Shown: in pieces, positions 47,856 through 56,495 of the stretch
Position numbering within the stretch: the stretch's first letter is position 1
Layout of the letters: each line of letters starts with the position of its first letter
From: JABFSS01 sp964449445
Lineage (GTDB): Bacteria; Patescibacteriota; Gracilibacteria; Peribacterales; Peribacteraceae
Assembly: GCA_964449445.1 (NCBI GenBank)
Contig: CAYUZT010000008.1
Coordinates: forward strand, 11,165 to 75,164
Length of the DNA: 64,000 bases
Direction of reading: 5' to 3'
The notes under the pieces: model-generated
Databases searched by the model: none
Seen by the model: the letters and a program-made list of their open reading frames with translations, nothing else
Told to the model about the DNA's origin: nothing
Translations under genes and position numbers: made by a program

Positions 47856-48386
47856 TTATGCCGCTTCTCGATGAGGATGGTGAATGACGACACTCGATCC
47901 TGTATCAAGCTGTTCTTTTTGGTCTCGCAGAGCTTTCCGCACATGCTTGTTTGCATCGCGGGTTTCCTGGGTTCCTAATCTAGCTGCTTTGCCCGCTGCA
48001 TAGGTAAGAAAACCTGCTCCGACTCCAAGACCACCCGCAGTTAGGCCTTTAGCTACATCAGATCCTGGAATTGCATTCCACGCCTTCCCTGGTAAAGCCG
48101 CCACGCTGCTCCAAGCATCCGAGAGGCTGTCTCCTGCGCCTGCAAAATTTGGCATAGCACCTCCTGCCGCAAAGTAACCACCTGCACCGCCTACAGCAAG
48201 AGCTGAGACACCGAGCAGAGCTGTAAGGGCCTTCTTATTTTTGAAAAATCGCCTAATGGGGCCCGTGTTTAATCTGTCGTTTGCTTGCGCCGCAGCTTCC
48301 ACACCTAGCCTGTGAACGGCAACAGGATCATTGATATCACGAATGGTGTTTCTGAGAATTTCCGGCGATAGTGAGATATCGGTCAT
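47856..48386 (-). CDS. Glycine-rich membrane protein B2 of the six-gene array
   Basis: A 176-residue protein starting at the ATG at 48386. A soluble N-terminus (1-45) precedes two Gly/Ala-rich hydrophobic segments, ALTALLGVSALAVGGAGGYFAAGG and GLTAGGLGVGAGFLTYAAGKA. They are separated by about 36 residues with two Trp-containing motifs (DAWSSVAALPGKAWNAIPG). The C-terminus is charged. B3 has the same order, so the two are probably homologous. It starts 2 nt after A2 stops. Function unknown. Confidence 0.7.
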   Translation of the reverse strand: MTDISLSPEILRNTIRDINDPVAVHRLGVEAAAQANDRLNTGPIRRFFKNKKALTALLGVSALAVGGAGGYFAAGGAMPNFAGAGDSLSDAWSSVAALPGKAWNAIPGSDVAKGLTAGGLGVGAGFLTYAAGKAARLGTQETRDANKHVRKALRDQKEQLDTGSSVVIHHPHREAA

Positions 48387-48388
48387 GA

Positions 48389-48799
48389 TCAGTGAGAAAG
48401 AAGTGTGAGATTGCTTTGCAGCATGCGGTGTCGTGCATTGGCACATTCCTCTATTGCTTCAAAGTCTTCCTGAGAGTGAGCGGTGCTCAGGGTCATGCTG
48501 ATCATTCCTGTGAGGCCCACTGCGCCGAGCATGTAGAGGAGGTACGGAAGGACATCTGCAGGGAAATCGCTTGCCTTGATGCCGTCGAATCCCTTCACAT
48601 CCAACTTCACAAACATTTTCTTGAGGGCAGTTTTCGCTTTGGAAGGAATATTCTTTTGCACGTACTGAATACGTTCAACCAGTTGTTCGTCCGTCTCCCA
48701 TGCAGTACCCGTTTCCTTGATCACCTCCACACCCTTGCGCAGCGCAGCAGGAAGTTTCTTGAAGAGTTTGAGCTCGGAGGGGATGAGATGGAGGGTCAT
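48389..48799 (-). CDS. Array-family protein A2, unknown function
   Basis: A 136-residue paralog: MTLHLIPSELKLFKKLPAALRKG, KETGTAWETDEQLVERI, then FPADVLPYLLYMLGAVGLTGMISMTL and SQEDFEAIEECANARHRMLQSNLTLL. The pattern Leu-Pro-Ala near the start, ETG.AWET, a hydrophobic helix after PYLL, QED and RHRxLxSN is common to A1, A2 and A3. Confidence 0.72.
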   Translation of the reverse strand: MTLHLIPSELKLFKKLPAALRKGVEVIKETGTAWETDEQLVERIQYVQKNIPSKAKTALKKMFVKLDVKGFDGIKASDFPADVLPYLLYMLGAVGLTGMISMTLSTAHSQEDFEAIEECANARHRMLQSNLTLLSH

Positions 48800-48820
48800 G
48801 TGTGAGTTACAAGAGAGAAA

Positions 48821-49258
48821 TTAGGCTGTCGGGCGATCCTGATGAAGCTCGGGCGTATCAGACGTAACGATGGGCGCAGAAGGACCAAATCCCGCGCGTT
48901 CTTGCGCGGTTACTGGCGGGTTCATTAAGCGGGTGGTAGGTGCACGTACAACTGTTCCTGGTGCGTGATGCACACCATGCTGATCAACAACGCCTGCACG
49001 GAAACCTGCACCGTCTCTGACATTCATCACGTAGTTACGGAAGTTTTGAGCACCAAAGCTGATCGGCTGACCCATGGCATTCAACACTTCTCCTGGCTTT
49101 CCCCACGCATTGAACCATTTGTTCTGGTAGCCGAGCCCAAGAAGAGTGGCACCGACGCCGAGACCAAGCACCACAGGAAGTATTCTCCTGAGAATGCTCC
49201 TTCGGGGGCGGGGCTGTTCCTGAATGGGCGGGACGATTTCTGTGCGAGGAGGAGTCAT
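48821..49258 (-). CDS. Membrane protein B1 of the six-gene array
   Basis: A 145-residue protein with a short Pro/Arg-rich N-terminus, one clear membrane helix (ILPVVLGLGVGATLLGLGY, about 29-47) and a Trp motif (NKWFNAWGKPGEVLNAMG). The C-terminus is Pro/Gly/Thr-rich. Only one hydrophobic segment is seen, against two in B2 and B3. It follows A1 by 18 nt. Function unknown. Confidence 0.68.
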   Translation of the reverse strand: MTPPRTEIVPPIQEQPRPRRSILRRILPVVLGLGVGATLLGLGYQNKWFNAWGKPGEVLNAMGQPISFGAQNFRNYVMNVRDGAGFRAGVVDQHGVHHAPGTVVRAPTTRLMNPPVTAQERAGFGPSAPIVTSDTPELHQDRPTA

Positions 49259-49276
49259 GGGTGAGAGGGGAAAGAA

Positions 49277-49705
49277 TTACGCGAAGACCTTTGCATTGGA
49301 TTCGAGAGTTTCGTGGCGAACGCAAGAAAGGACCATTAGTCCATCCATGCCGTCTTTGGTACTGGTCTGCTCAGGCATACGGAGCATACTTTCCATCAGA
49401 AAGGAGATGCCGGAGGCTCCCAAGCTGAAGAGGAAGGAATCAATTGCGCCGTCCGGAAAATCCGCAAAAGAAACTTGTGGCGTCTTGCCTTCGCGAATTG
49501 ACATCTTGATCGTCTCAATAATCTCCTTTGCTTTCGGATACTTGTCGTAGTTCACCGCATGCATACGCGCATCCATCTGCTCTGGAGTTTCATACGCACT
49601 GCCTGTTTCTTCTGTGATGCGGCCTTTCCAAGCATCCTGCACAGAAGCAGGAAACTGGCTGAAGAGAGTCTTCTCTTCTTTTGTCAGGAACAATGTCGTG
49701 TCCAT
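49277..49705 (-). CDS. Array-family protein A1, unknown function
   Basis: A 142-residue paralog and first gene of the array, starting at the ATG at 49705: MDTTLFLTKEEKTLFSQFPASVQDAWKG, then TEETGSAYETPEQMDARM, FADFPDGAIDSFLFSLGASGISFLME and a divergent ending (LMVLSCVRHETLESNAKVFA). It is as long as A3. It has a consensus promoter and about 30 nt of leader. Confidence 0.72.
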   Translation of the reverse strand: MDTTLFLTKEEKTLFSQFPASVQDAWKGRITEETGSAYETPEQMDARMHAVNYDKYPKAKEIIETIKMSIREGKTPQVSFADFPDGAIDSFLFSLGASGISFLMESMLRMPEQTSTKDGMDGLMVLSCVRHETLESNAKVFA

Positions 49706-49739
49706 AACTGCGGGGGTATGAATATGAATGTTCACGGAT

Positions 49740-49768
49740 ATTATACATAAAATAGCTCTTTCCTGCAA
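49740..49768 (-). promoter_or_regulatory. Promoter of the six-gene array
   Basis: -35 TTGCAG (49763-49768), 17-nt spacer, -10 TATAAT (49740-49745) on the minus strand. It is the closest match to the sigma-70 consensus in the window. Confidence 0.75.
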
Positions 49769-49790
49769 CCCACTCGAAAACGCCTCGAGG

Positions 49791-51458
49791 ATGGCAAGAA
49801 TCAACATTATTCCCTATCCTTGGCGCATGGTCTGGGTCGATCGCATCGTCGGGGAGATCAAAGAACGCTTCGCCGAGAAGATTTCCAAGAAGCAGACTCT
49901 CGTCATTCGCGACGAGAAAACGCTCTCCGGGCGAGTGCATATCGGCTCATTGAGAGGTATCGCGATTCATGGATTGATTGCGGAAGTTTTGAGCGAACAG
50001 AAGATCGCCAATGTCTTTCGCTTTGAACTGAATGACTTTGATCCCATGGACGAAATTCCGCGGACGCTGGAACGGTCGACGTACGAAAACTTCATGGGCC
50101 AGCCGCTCTACACAGTCCCCCCTCATGAGAAGACTGCTGACACGTACCCGCTCGTTTTCGGAACTGAACTGCAGGAAGTGGTAAAGCAAATTGGTTTTCC
50201 CCTGGAGTACTACCGTTTGGAACCTGAATACAAAGCAGGGAAGTTCAACGAGGTGATTGCTGAAGCGCTCAATCATGCCGCAGAAATCCGCGCGATTTAC
50301 AAAGAAGTGAGCGGGAGCGTGAAGCCCGATGACTGGTTCCCGCTCCAGGTAATCTGCGAGAGGTGCGGCAAAGTGGGAACAACGCAGGTAACAAGCTGGG
50401 ATCCTTCGGCAAGCTCAGGACAGGCTGGCTCTCCTGGTTTGGTAACGTATCACTGTAAAGAAGACCTCGTGAAATGGGCAAAGGGATGCGGAAATCAAGG
50501 AACCGTGAGTCCATTTGATGGCAACGCAAAGCTTCCGTGGAAAGTGGAATGGCCGGCCAAGTGGAAAGTGTTCGGTGTGGATATTGAAGGTGCCGGCAAA
50601 GATCACTCTGCAGCCGGCGGCTCCCGTGAAATCGGCAAGCGGATTGCGGAAGAGGTGTTCCACTACCCCGAACCTTTTGATATTCCCTATGAATTTTTCA
50701 ACATCGGCGGAAAGAAGATGAGCGCGAGCAAAGGCCTCGGCGCATCGGCAAAGGAGATTTCCGATCTCCTGCCCCCAACGCAACTTCGACTCTTGATGAT
50801 CCGTAAACTGCCGAACCAGCCGATTGATTTTGATCCGGAGGGAACAACGATCCCGACGCTTTTTGATGAGTACGATCGCCTGGCGGATCATGAGTTCAAA
50901 CGTCACGACAAACCGGAGCCGGATTTCGGACGGATCTTTGAGCTCTCGCAGCGAGACTTCCCAAAGAAGCCGCAGGACATTTGGCACATGCGCTTTTCAC
51001 TTGCCGCATTCCTGGCGCAAATGCCGCATTTGAATGCTGTGGAGGAAGCAGAGCAGCTCACAGGCGGACCGTTGAATCCAGCTGAGCGCAAAAACATGGA
51101 AGAACGCATCGAGTATGCGAAAAAATGGATTGAAGAGTACGCGCCGGAGAAATTTCGCTTTGTCCTGGAAAAGAATGCAGCGTCTGATGATCCCAAGCGC
51201 TTTGCTCCAGATGTAGCCAAAGCACTCGGCACTTTGCTCAAAAATTTGGAGGGCATTCCTCACAATCAGTGGACTGGCCCGACCATTCACGAAACGATTC
51301 ACAAAGTGAAGGAGGAGCTCAAGATACAGCCTAAAATTCTGTTTGAGCCTATCTACCAGATGTTTTTGAATCGTAGTGACGGCCCTCAGGCGGGTTGGTT
51401 TCTATCGACCCTCAAGCGTGATGACGTATTGAAGCGCATGAAATATTACACGAATTAA
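49791..51458 (+). CDS. lysS: Lysyl-tRNA synthetase, class I
   Basis: A 555-residue class I enzyme (LysRS-I), unrelated to the class II LysRS of most bacteria. It has HIGS (50-53) and KMSAS (309-313) on a Rossmann core, a zinc-type cysteine cluster (VICERCGKV at 188-196, Cys222, Cys233) and an alpha-helical C-terminal anticodon domain. Residues about 204-213 (DPSASSGQAG) are an insert between the cysteine pairs, encoded by the oligomer CTTCGGCAAGCTCAGGACAGG found elsewhere between genes. I start at 49791; an upstream in-frame ATG at 49728 overlaps the divergent promoter. Confidence 0.95.
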   Translation: MARINIIPYPWRMVWVDRIVGEIKERFAEKISKKQTLVIRDEKTLSGRVHIGSLRGIAIHGLIAEVLSEQKIANVFRFELNDFDPMDEIPRTLERSTYENFMGQPLYTVPPHEKTADTYPLVFGTELQEVVKQIGFPLEYYRLEPEYKAGKFNEVIAEALNHAAEIRAIYKEVSGSVKPDDWFPLQVICERCGKVGTTQVTSWDPSASSGQAGSPGLVTYHCKEDLVKWAKGCGNQGTVSPFDGNAKLPWKVEWPAKWKVFGVDIEGAGKDHSAAGGSREIGKRIAEEVFHYPEPFDIPYEFFNIGGKKMSASKGLGASAKEISDLLPPTQLRLLMIRKLPNQPIDFDPEGTTIPTLFDEYDRLADHEFKRHDKPEPDFGRIFELSQRDFPKKPQDIWHMRFSLAAFLAQMPHLNAVEEAEQLTGGPLNPAERKNMEERIEYAKKWIEEYAPEKFRFVLEKNAASDDPKRFAPDVAKALGTLLKNLEGIPHNQWTGPTIHETIHKVKEELKIQPKILFEPIYQMFLNRSDGPQAGWFLSTLKRDDVLKRMKYYTN

Positions 51459-51470
51459 TTCAAATTTAGC

Positions 51471-51505
51471 CCTATTATAAGCCATAATTCATAATTCTTC
51501 CTTCT
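51471..51505. repeat. A/T-rich oligomer repeat before the HD gene
   Basis: ATTATAAGCCATAATTCATAATTC is a short imperfect palindrome built on ATAATTC. TATTAT here could also be a -10 box. Confidence 0.4.
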
Positions 51506-51516
51506 TGATCCACATT

Positions 51517-52113
51517 ATGACCTCCCTTCCACTCCAACATCTCGAATACGGTCATCTGCTCCCTGCAGCACATGGATTGATTACGAAGCATGCCGATAAG
51601 ACCAAGGCACACCTGACTGCCACGGGAGCTGCCATGGAGGCACTCGCCAAACGGTTCGGCGGTGACCCTGCCACGTGGCGTGTTGCGGGCATGCTCCATG
51701 ACCTGGACTGGGATCATCTGGAGAAAGACATGGAAGAGCATTGTGGTAAAACGCTAGAACAGATGCTCGCAGAGATTGAGTCTCCAAAAGAACTTTTGGA
51801 AGATATTCGTTCCCATTACGCATCAAAGTACGGTGCGGAGCATCCACTGGATACCATGCTGCGCAAATGTCTCTACTGCGTCGATGAACTGACGGGCTTT
51901 ATTATCGCCGTGACCCTTGTCAGACCCTCGAAAAAGATCGCTGATGTCGAAGTGAAGAGTGTGAAGAAGAAAATGAAAGACAAAGGCTTCGCCGCGCAGG
52001 TGGACCGGGAGCAGATTATGAAGTGTGAGGAGCTTTTAAATATATCTCTAGACGAGTTTATTGAGGTCACGCTTAACGCGATGAAAACTGTGGCAATGGA
52101 GATAGGATTGTAA
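51517..52113 (+). CDS. HD-superfamily hydrolase
   Basis: A 198-residue protein with the HD signature GMLHDLDWDH (His61-Asp62) and a preceding histidine in KTKAHLTATGAAM, as in metal-dependent phosphohydrolases. RSHYASKYGAEHPLDTMLRKCLYCVDELTGFIIAV gives the further His and Asp ligands. Uncharacterised relatives of this size probably act on nucleotides or nucleic acid; the substrate is unknown. It ends just before the inverted repeats that flank the four-helix-bundle gene. Confidence 0.85.
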   Translation: MTSLPLQHLEYGHLLPAAHGLITKHADKTKAHLTATGAAMEALAKRFGGDPATWRVAGMLHDLDWDHLEKDMEEHCGKTLEQMLAEIESPKELLEDIRSHYASKYGAEHPLDTMLRKCLYCVDELTGFIIAVTLVRPSKKIADVEVKSVKKKMKDKGFAAQVDREQIMKCEELLNISLDEFIEVTLNAMKTVAMEIGL

Positions 52114-52142
52114 GATGATAGGATGGCTAGATGGTAAAATGG
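52111..52142. repeat. AGATGGTAAGATGG-type repeat, left flank of the four-helix-bundle gene
   Basis: AAGATGATAGGATGGCTAGATGG. Its complement is reiterated on the other side of the gene (52629-52694), making an inverted pair about 500 nt apart. Confidence 0.65.
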
Positions 52143-52147
52143 CATTT

Positions 52148-52167
52148 GTTCCATAACCCTATAGAAC
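52148..52167. repeat. GTTCCA-type palindrome, copy 3
   Basis: GTTCCATAACCCTATAGAAC, related to the elements at 10077 and 15754. Here it lies ahead of the four-helix-bundle gene. Confidence 0.65.
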
Positions 52168-52265
52168 TTAAAAAGTGGCATAAGAAAGCCATATTTTGGA
52201 CTTATGCAAAAAGAAATAATTCAGCCTCATCGCAGAGACTGACAAATCAAGAAATACTGCATTCT

Positions 52266-52637
52266 ATGGCCTATTTTCAATTCTTCGACGTCAACGCTCA
52301 TCGAACTGCGTCTGATCTCGCAAATGCGGTCTGGGATATTGTGATCAAATGGAACTACTTTGAAAAAAATACGTTGGGCAAGCAATTTGCAACGGCAGCC
52401 GACAGTATTTCGGCAAATATCGCTGAAGGATTCGGCCGATATCATAAAAAGGACAAGATAAAGTTTTATCATTACGCACTTGGCTCAACCACCGAAGCGA
52501 ATGATTGGAATAGAAAAGCTTTTCATCGAAAACTTCTAACCCCAGAGCAATTCAAATCCTTCTCGGAAAAGATTGATCGGCTTCCACGCGAAATACGTAC
52601 ATTGATCAAGCTGACAGATGAGAAACTCACCATCTAA
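52266..52637 (+). CDS. Four-helix-bundle protein, 23S rRNA intervening-sequence (IVP) family
   Basis: A 123-residue protein with the family core TLGKQFATAADSISANIAEGFGRYHKKDKIKFYHYALGSTTEA and an amphipathic last helix. Family members are often encoded inside 23S rRNA intervening sequences. Here the gene stands alone, but the 23S gene in this window does carry inserts. It is flanked by inverted oligomer repeats, so it may have moved as a unit. The start at 52266 fits the family; the frame is open back to 52131. Confidence 0.85.
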   Translation: MAYFQFFDVNAHRTASDLANAVWDIVIKWNYFEKNTLGKQFATAADSISANIAEGFGRYHKKDKIKFYHYALGSTTEANDWNRKAFHRKLLTPEQFKSFSEKIDRLPREIRTLIKLTDEKLTI

Positions 52638-52694
52638 CCATCCTACCCTCCTACCATCCAGCCATCCAACCCTCTTACCATCCAACCATCTTAC
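52629..52694. repeat. CCATCTTACCATCC-type repeat, right flank of the four-helix-bundle gene
   Basis: Six or more degenerate copies of CCATCCTACC / CCATCCAACC, the inverse of the left-flank units at 52111. Confidence 0.7.
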
Positions 52695-54085
52695 AACGTA
52701 AACTCCTCTTCTCTTTTCGGCATAAGAACATCAACTCCCAGTTTTTGATTCAGCCTTTCTGCAAACGGTCCCATCTGTTCCAACTCGCCATGCACCAGAA
52801 TGACTTTTTTGAGAGTATCCACCGCAGCAACGTACCCATCCAGATCATCCATATCGGCATGCCCGGAGTAGCAATCGATTGTCACGATGCTCGCGCGCTT
52901 TTGGTACGTCTGATCAAAGATCCTGATGGATCCCACCGTGGGATCGACAACGCGCCTGCCAAGCGTATTTTCGGCCATGTAGCCGACTGCGAGGATGGTG
53001 TTTTTAGGATTCTCGATTTCATTTTTCAGGTGATGGCGGATGCGCCCGGCCTCGCACATGCCCGATGCCGCCATGATGAGCATGGGACCCGGAGTGCCAT
53101 TGAGCTCTTTGCTCTGCTCCACCGTATCGGTGTAGCGCACGAGCGAGAACTGGAACGGGTTATGCTGCTTCCCGAGGAAATTTTCGAACATCTGCTGGTC
53201 GTAGCATTCCGGATGCCGCATGAAGACGTCGGTCACAGAGCTTGCGAGCGGCGAATCGATAATGATGGGAATGGGCGGAATTTTGCGCTCGTCCCACAGA
53301 AGATGCAGGTCGTAGACAATCTCCTGCGTCCGTTCGAGGGAGAAAGCGGGAATGATGATTTTGCCTCCCCTCTCGGCCGTACGGACAATCGCTTCCTGCA
53401 AATGATGCTTTGCAGTAGTGATGTCTTCATGCCTCCTGTTGCCGTAGGTGCTTTCGCAGATGAGCGTATCCACCGGCGGCATCGGGACCGGATCGCGGAT
53501 GATGGGGAGCTCGGATCGGCCAAGATCGGCACTAAAGCCGATGTGGCGCTTCTTTCCATTCTCTGTGACTTCCAGGAGCATTTGAGCAGAGCCGATAATG
53601 TGCCCTGCATCAAAAAACTGCACGCGCAGTCCCGGGATCACATCAATCCACTCGCCGTAGTTGTGTCCTTTAAAGAGCTGCATGCAGGCAACGGCATCCG
53701 CCTGGGTGTAGAGAGGTCCATCGCATGGAATCATTGATCCCTTTAAGTGCTTACAGAAGAATTCCTCATCCTGTTCTTGAATGTAGCCTCCATCGCGCAG
53801 CATCACCGCTGCAAGATCTTTGCTTGCGTACGTGCAATGCACAGGCCCTCTGTATCCCTTCTTATAGAGGAGAGGAATGCGCCCCACGTGATCCATGTGC
53901 GAGTGACTGAGGATCACTGCATCAATATCGGTCACCTTGAACGTGAACTGCGCATTCTTCTGCGCCGCTTCCTGACGATGTCCCTGGAAGAGTCCGCAAT
54001 CGAGGAGCACGCGCTTTCCATTCACTTGTAGCTCATGACAAGTGCCGGTGACTTCCTGTGCCGCACCGTGAGAGATGAATTTCAT
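52691..54085 (-). CDS. Beta-CASP metallo-beta-lactamase-fold nuclease (CPSF73/YSH1-like)
   Basis: A 464-residue protein. The metallo-beta-lactamase part has LLDCGLFQG and HSHMDHVGRIP (61-71). It continues with DAGHIIGSAQMLLEV and FSADLGRSELPI, then the beta-CASP motifs STYGNRRH, PAFSLERTQEIVYDL, DSPLASSVTDVF, MAASGMCEAGRIRHHLKNEIENPKNTI and CYSGHADMDDL. Such proteins are RNA endo- or exonucleases. No KH domain is present. A TATACT box ends 7 nt before the ATG. Confidence 0.93.
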   Translation of the reverse strand: MKFISHGAAQEVTGTCHELQVNGKRVLLDCGLFQGHRQEAAQKNAQFTFKVTDIDAVILSHSHMDHVGRIPLLYKKGYRGPVHCTYASKDLAAVMLRDGGYIQEQDEEFFCKHLKGSMIPCDGPLYTQADAVACMQLFKGHNYGEWIDVIPGLRVQFFDAGHIIGSAQMLLEVTENGKKRHIGFSADLGRSELPIIRDPVPMPPVDTLICESTYGNRRHEDITTAKHHLQEAIVRTAERGGKIIIPAFSLERTQEIVYDLHLLWDERKIPPIPIIIDSPLASSVTDVFMRHPECYDQQMFENFLGKQHNPFQFSLVRYTDTVEQSKELNGTPGPMLIMAASGMCEAGRIRHHLKNEIENPKNTILAVGYMAENTLGRRVVDPTVGSIRIFDQTYQKRASIVTIDCYSGHADMDDLDGYVAAVDTLKKVILVHGELEQMGPFAERLNQKLGVDVLMPKREEEFTL

Positions 54086-54092
54086 TCTTTCC

Positions 54093-54098
54093 AGTATA
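54093..54098 (-). promoter_or_regulatory. -10 box of the beta-CASP gene, leaderless
   Basis: TATACT on the minus strand, 7 nt before the ATG at 54085. Confidence 0.6.
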
Positions 54099-54139
54099 GC
54101 AGAAATCGGACGCCTGCGCCTGCTTCAATAAGGGATCCG

Positions 54140-56215
54140 TTAATCTAGAAAACAGTTACACCACGGAAAGACCGTATTGTTCTGATAGGATTCGCAATGT
54201 CTGCCGACTGGGCATTGTCCTGTTCCACATTGCTGAGCATTTTGTATTTGGCCACATGCGGTCGGAGGCGCCGGTTCGCATCTGCATTGCGTGCCGGAAG
54301 TCACACAAACTTGAGGAGAACCATTGGCATACGGACAAGTAGCTGCTCCGCATTGAGGCGCTGCATTCGCGCATCCGGCAAGCGCTGGTGCCATGCACGC
54401 GCATTCACTCGGACTTCCAGCGCATACTCGCCCATTTCTACACATGACCCCGTTACAATTTGCATTCGTACAACCTCTCTGCGATGAAGCCTGAGCAGGA
54501 CGGGACGAATTGGCTGGAGGGCGAGCGGACGAGGCTGCCGCAGCTGCGGAGGAAGCGGTGGCGGTCGACGCGGAAGACGACGAAGCGCTGTAGCCCGGGC
54601 AGAGCCATGGGAACCACTGACAGAACGATGAAGCACATTCACACAATCCTGAACTGGGAACCACCTGACATGATTGAAACATTCCCTCGCACGGACCTTT
54701 TGGCAGCCAGGAATTGAGTTGTGTATTCAAATATGCGCACTGCCCAGCAGAAGCTCCTGCACTTGCTGGAGCCGGTGCTCCTGCACATTGAGCTTGGGCG
54801 ACGAAATTGCACATGTTGCTCGTGCCATTGCATTCTCCCGGGCCATATTGTGCAGTGCATGCGGTGCCTGCCATCTTTTTCTGATCCGCTGGACAGGTGT
54901 ACCCGACGCATTTCTCTTCGATATCGCAGCTACCAGCAGCCCCGCGGCACACTACGCTGTTGGCAGGGACGGGTGTATCGGCAGGGCAATATTTGTCTCC
55001 AGGACCATTACATACCTCTTCGCGATCACATAAAGCAATTTGACCGGTTGGAGCATGATCAGCCGGAGCGCGACAGGGAGTGCCTGCAGGGAGAACGATG
55101 TCATCGGTGGGACATGTGGTGCTTGTCCCTGAGCACGTTTCTGGCGCATCGCAGGTTCGTGTTCCGCTGCCCGGGTCGGGCAAAGCATTGCGACACACAA
55201 CTGTGTTTGGTTGGAACGCATCCACAGGACAGTCAGTGGATGTTCCTGTGCATGTTTCTGCCACGTCACATATACCTGCTGAGGCGTGACATACTGTGCC
55301 TGCAGGTTTAAATACGCCGGTTGTCATATTACAACAAACACCGGACGTGCAACTATTTCCGGGAGGATTAGAAATCGGCTGGCGGCACATTCGGCCCAAA
55401 TCCTCATCGCACACAAGACCCTGGCAGCAATGAAAGCCCAATTCCGAAGCACAGCTCTGCCCTGTGGTACTGCAAGCACCAGGTGTGCCTTGCTCGCAGA
55501 TTTTCTGTGCATTGCACGTAATACCCTGCGCAGTGCAGCAATCTCTGTATGCGCAGCTTTGACCTACTACTCCACACAACATTGGAATCGAGCATGTCGT
55601 CTGACCGGGATAGCAAACAAGTCCATTACAACATCCCCCACTACAGGATTCCCCCGGCCCACTGCAAGATGACGATCTATCGACGCATCTCATCTCCGTA
55701 TAGCTCCCGACGACAAGTTCGCAACCAAGGTTCTGTCCACTGCAACAGTTGATGAGCTGATTACACTGTTGCCCCGCAAGAGAGCACGACCCGCCACGTG
55801 GTCCGCCACCGCCACGAGCGGCTGGCGGCGTTCCCACATCTCCGGGCTGCAAAAAAGGATTCTGCTGTGGTTGCGGGGCTGATGGAGTAGGAGTGGGCAG
55901 GGGAAGCGAGACGTTCGATGGCAGCCACGGGAGTATCCATCTGAGACCATCTGCAGCCGATGGTGCGGGAGCGGGCACTGTACTCTGACCTTGCTGCTGA
56001 GGCGCATTGCGTCCTGCCCCCTGCGCCGCGGGTGAGGGTGTAGTGATTGTCGCAGCACCTGTGGTTCCGGCTCCCGATTGTTCATTGGGATTGCACGGAA
56101 GTCCTGCTTCTTCTGTCGTAAGAGGAACCGACGCAGAGAGGCGCTCGCGAACAATGTTCCCGGTTGCAAGAACCGTAACCGCAGCGGCAACGAGGAGCAG
56201 ATACTGGTTTTTCAT
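54140..56215 (-). CDS. Large secreted cysteine-rich protein with disintegrin-like repeats
   Basis: A 691-residue protein starting at the ATG at 56215, with a signal or anchor helix (YLLLVAAAVTVLATG), a long Pro/Ala/Gln/Gly linker to about residue 140 and then a cysteine-rich body. The middle repeats knottin-like units (CSLAGQQCNQLINCCSGQNLGC, CGVVGQSCAYRDCCTAQGITC). Three or four units of the form GTVCHASAGICDVAETCTGTSTDCPVD resemble ADAM disintegrin/cysteine-rich modules. A Ser/Ala linker precedes C-terminal NANCNGVMCRNGRVC units. It is presumably on the cell surface with many disulfides. Its binding partner is unknown. Confidence 0.8.
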   Translation of the reverse strand: MKNQYLLLVAAAVTVLATGNIVRERLSASVPLTTEEAGLPCNPNEQSGAGTTGAATITTPSPAAQGAGRNAPQQQGQSTVPAPAPSAADGLRWILPWLPSNVSLPLPTPTPSAPQPQQNPFLQPGDVGTPPAARGGGGPRGGSCSLAGQQCNQLINCCSGQNLGCELVVGSYTEMRCVDRSSSCSGPGESCSGGCCNGLVCYPGQTTCSIPMLCGVVGQSCAYRDCCTAQGITCNAQKICEQGTPGACSTTGQSCASELGFHCCQGLVCDEDLGRMCRQPISNPPGNSCTSGVCCNMTTGVFKPAGTVCHASAGICDVAETCTGTSTDCPVDAFQPNTVVCRNALPDPGSGTRTCDAPETCSGTSTTCPTDDIVLPAGTPCRAPADHAPTGQIALCDREEVCNGPGDKYCPADTPVPANSVVCRGAAGSCDIEEKCVGYTCPADQKKMAGTACTAQYGPGECNGTSNMCNFVAQAQCAGAPAPASAGASAGQCAYLNTQLNSWLPKGPCEGMFQSCQVVPSSGLCECASSFCQWFPWLCPGYSASSSSASTATASSAAAAASSARPPANSSRPAQASSQRGCTNANCNGVMCRNGRVCAGSPSECACMAPALAGCANAAPQCGAATCPYANGSPQVCVTSGTQCRCEPAPPTACGQIQNAQQCGTGQCPVGRHCESYQNNTVFPWCNCFLD

Positions 56216-56224
56216 TTTCTCATC

Positions 56225-56230
56225 AGTATA
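56225..56230 (-). promoter_or_regulatory. -10 box of the cysteine-rich protein gene, probably leaderless
   Basis: TATACT on the minus strand, 9 nt before the ATG at 56215. Confidence 0.55.
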
Positions 56231-56495
56231 GCAAAAAAGGCATATTCTCACAAATATCCCTTACTCATTAGAGAATACTATTTCTGTGGCTTAGTTGTCG
56301 GCGTTCAGTGTTTCGCAGAAACTTTGCGCTTGTGTGAGAGAAAGCTGAGAATCTAATAAAGTGATGCAATTTTGCACCCAAGCAGATGCTGGGGCCGCGG
56401 CCGGATTTTTGTGACTTGTTCATTGCGGGAAATGATACGAGAAAATACACTACGAGAAGCCAAATATTCTCGACAGAAAAGAAAATGAGGATGTT
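56231..56495. other. Intergenic region without a recognised feature
   Basis: About 265 nt between the cysteine-rich protein gene and the pseudouridine synthase. Only short frames of unlikely composition and no strong hairpin are seen. Confidence 0.5.

Noticed and set aside
56268..56450. A 60-residue minus-strand frame in the longest gene-free stretch
   Set aside because: No promoter box, unlikely composition and no start context; treated as chance.
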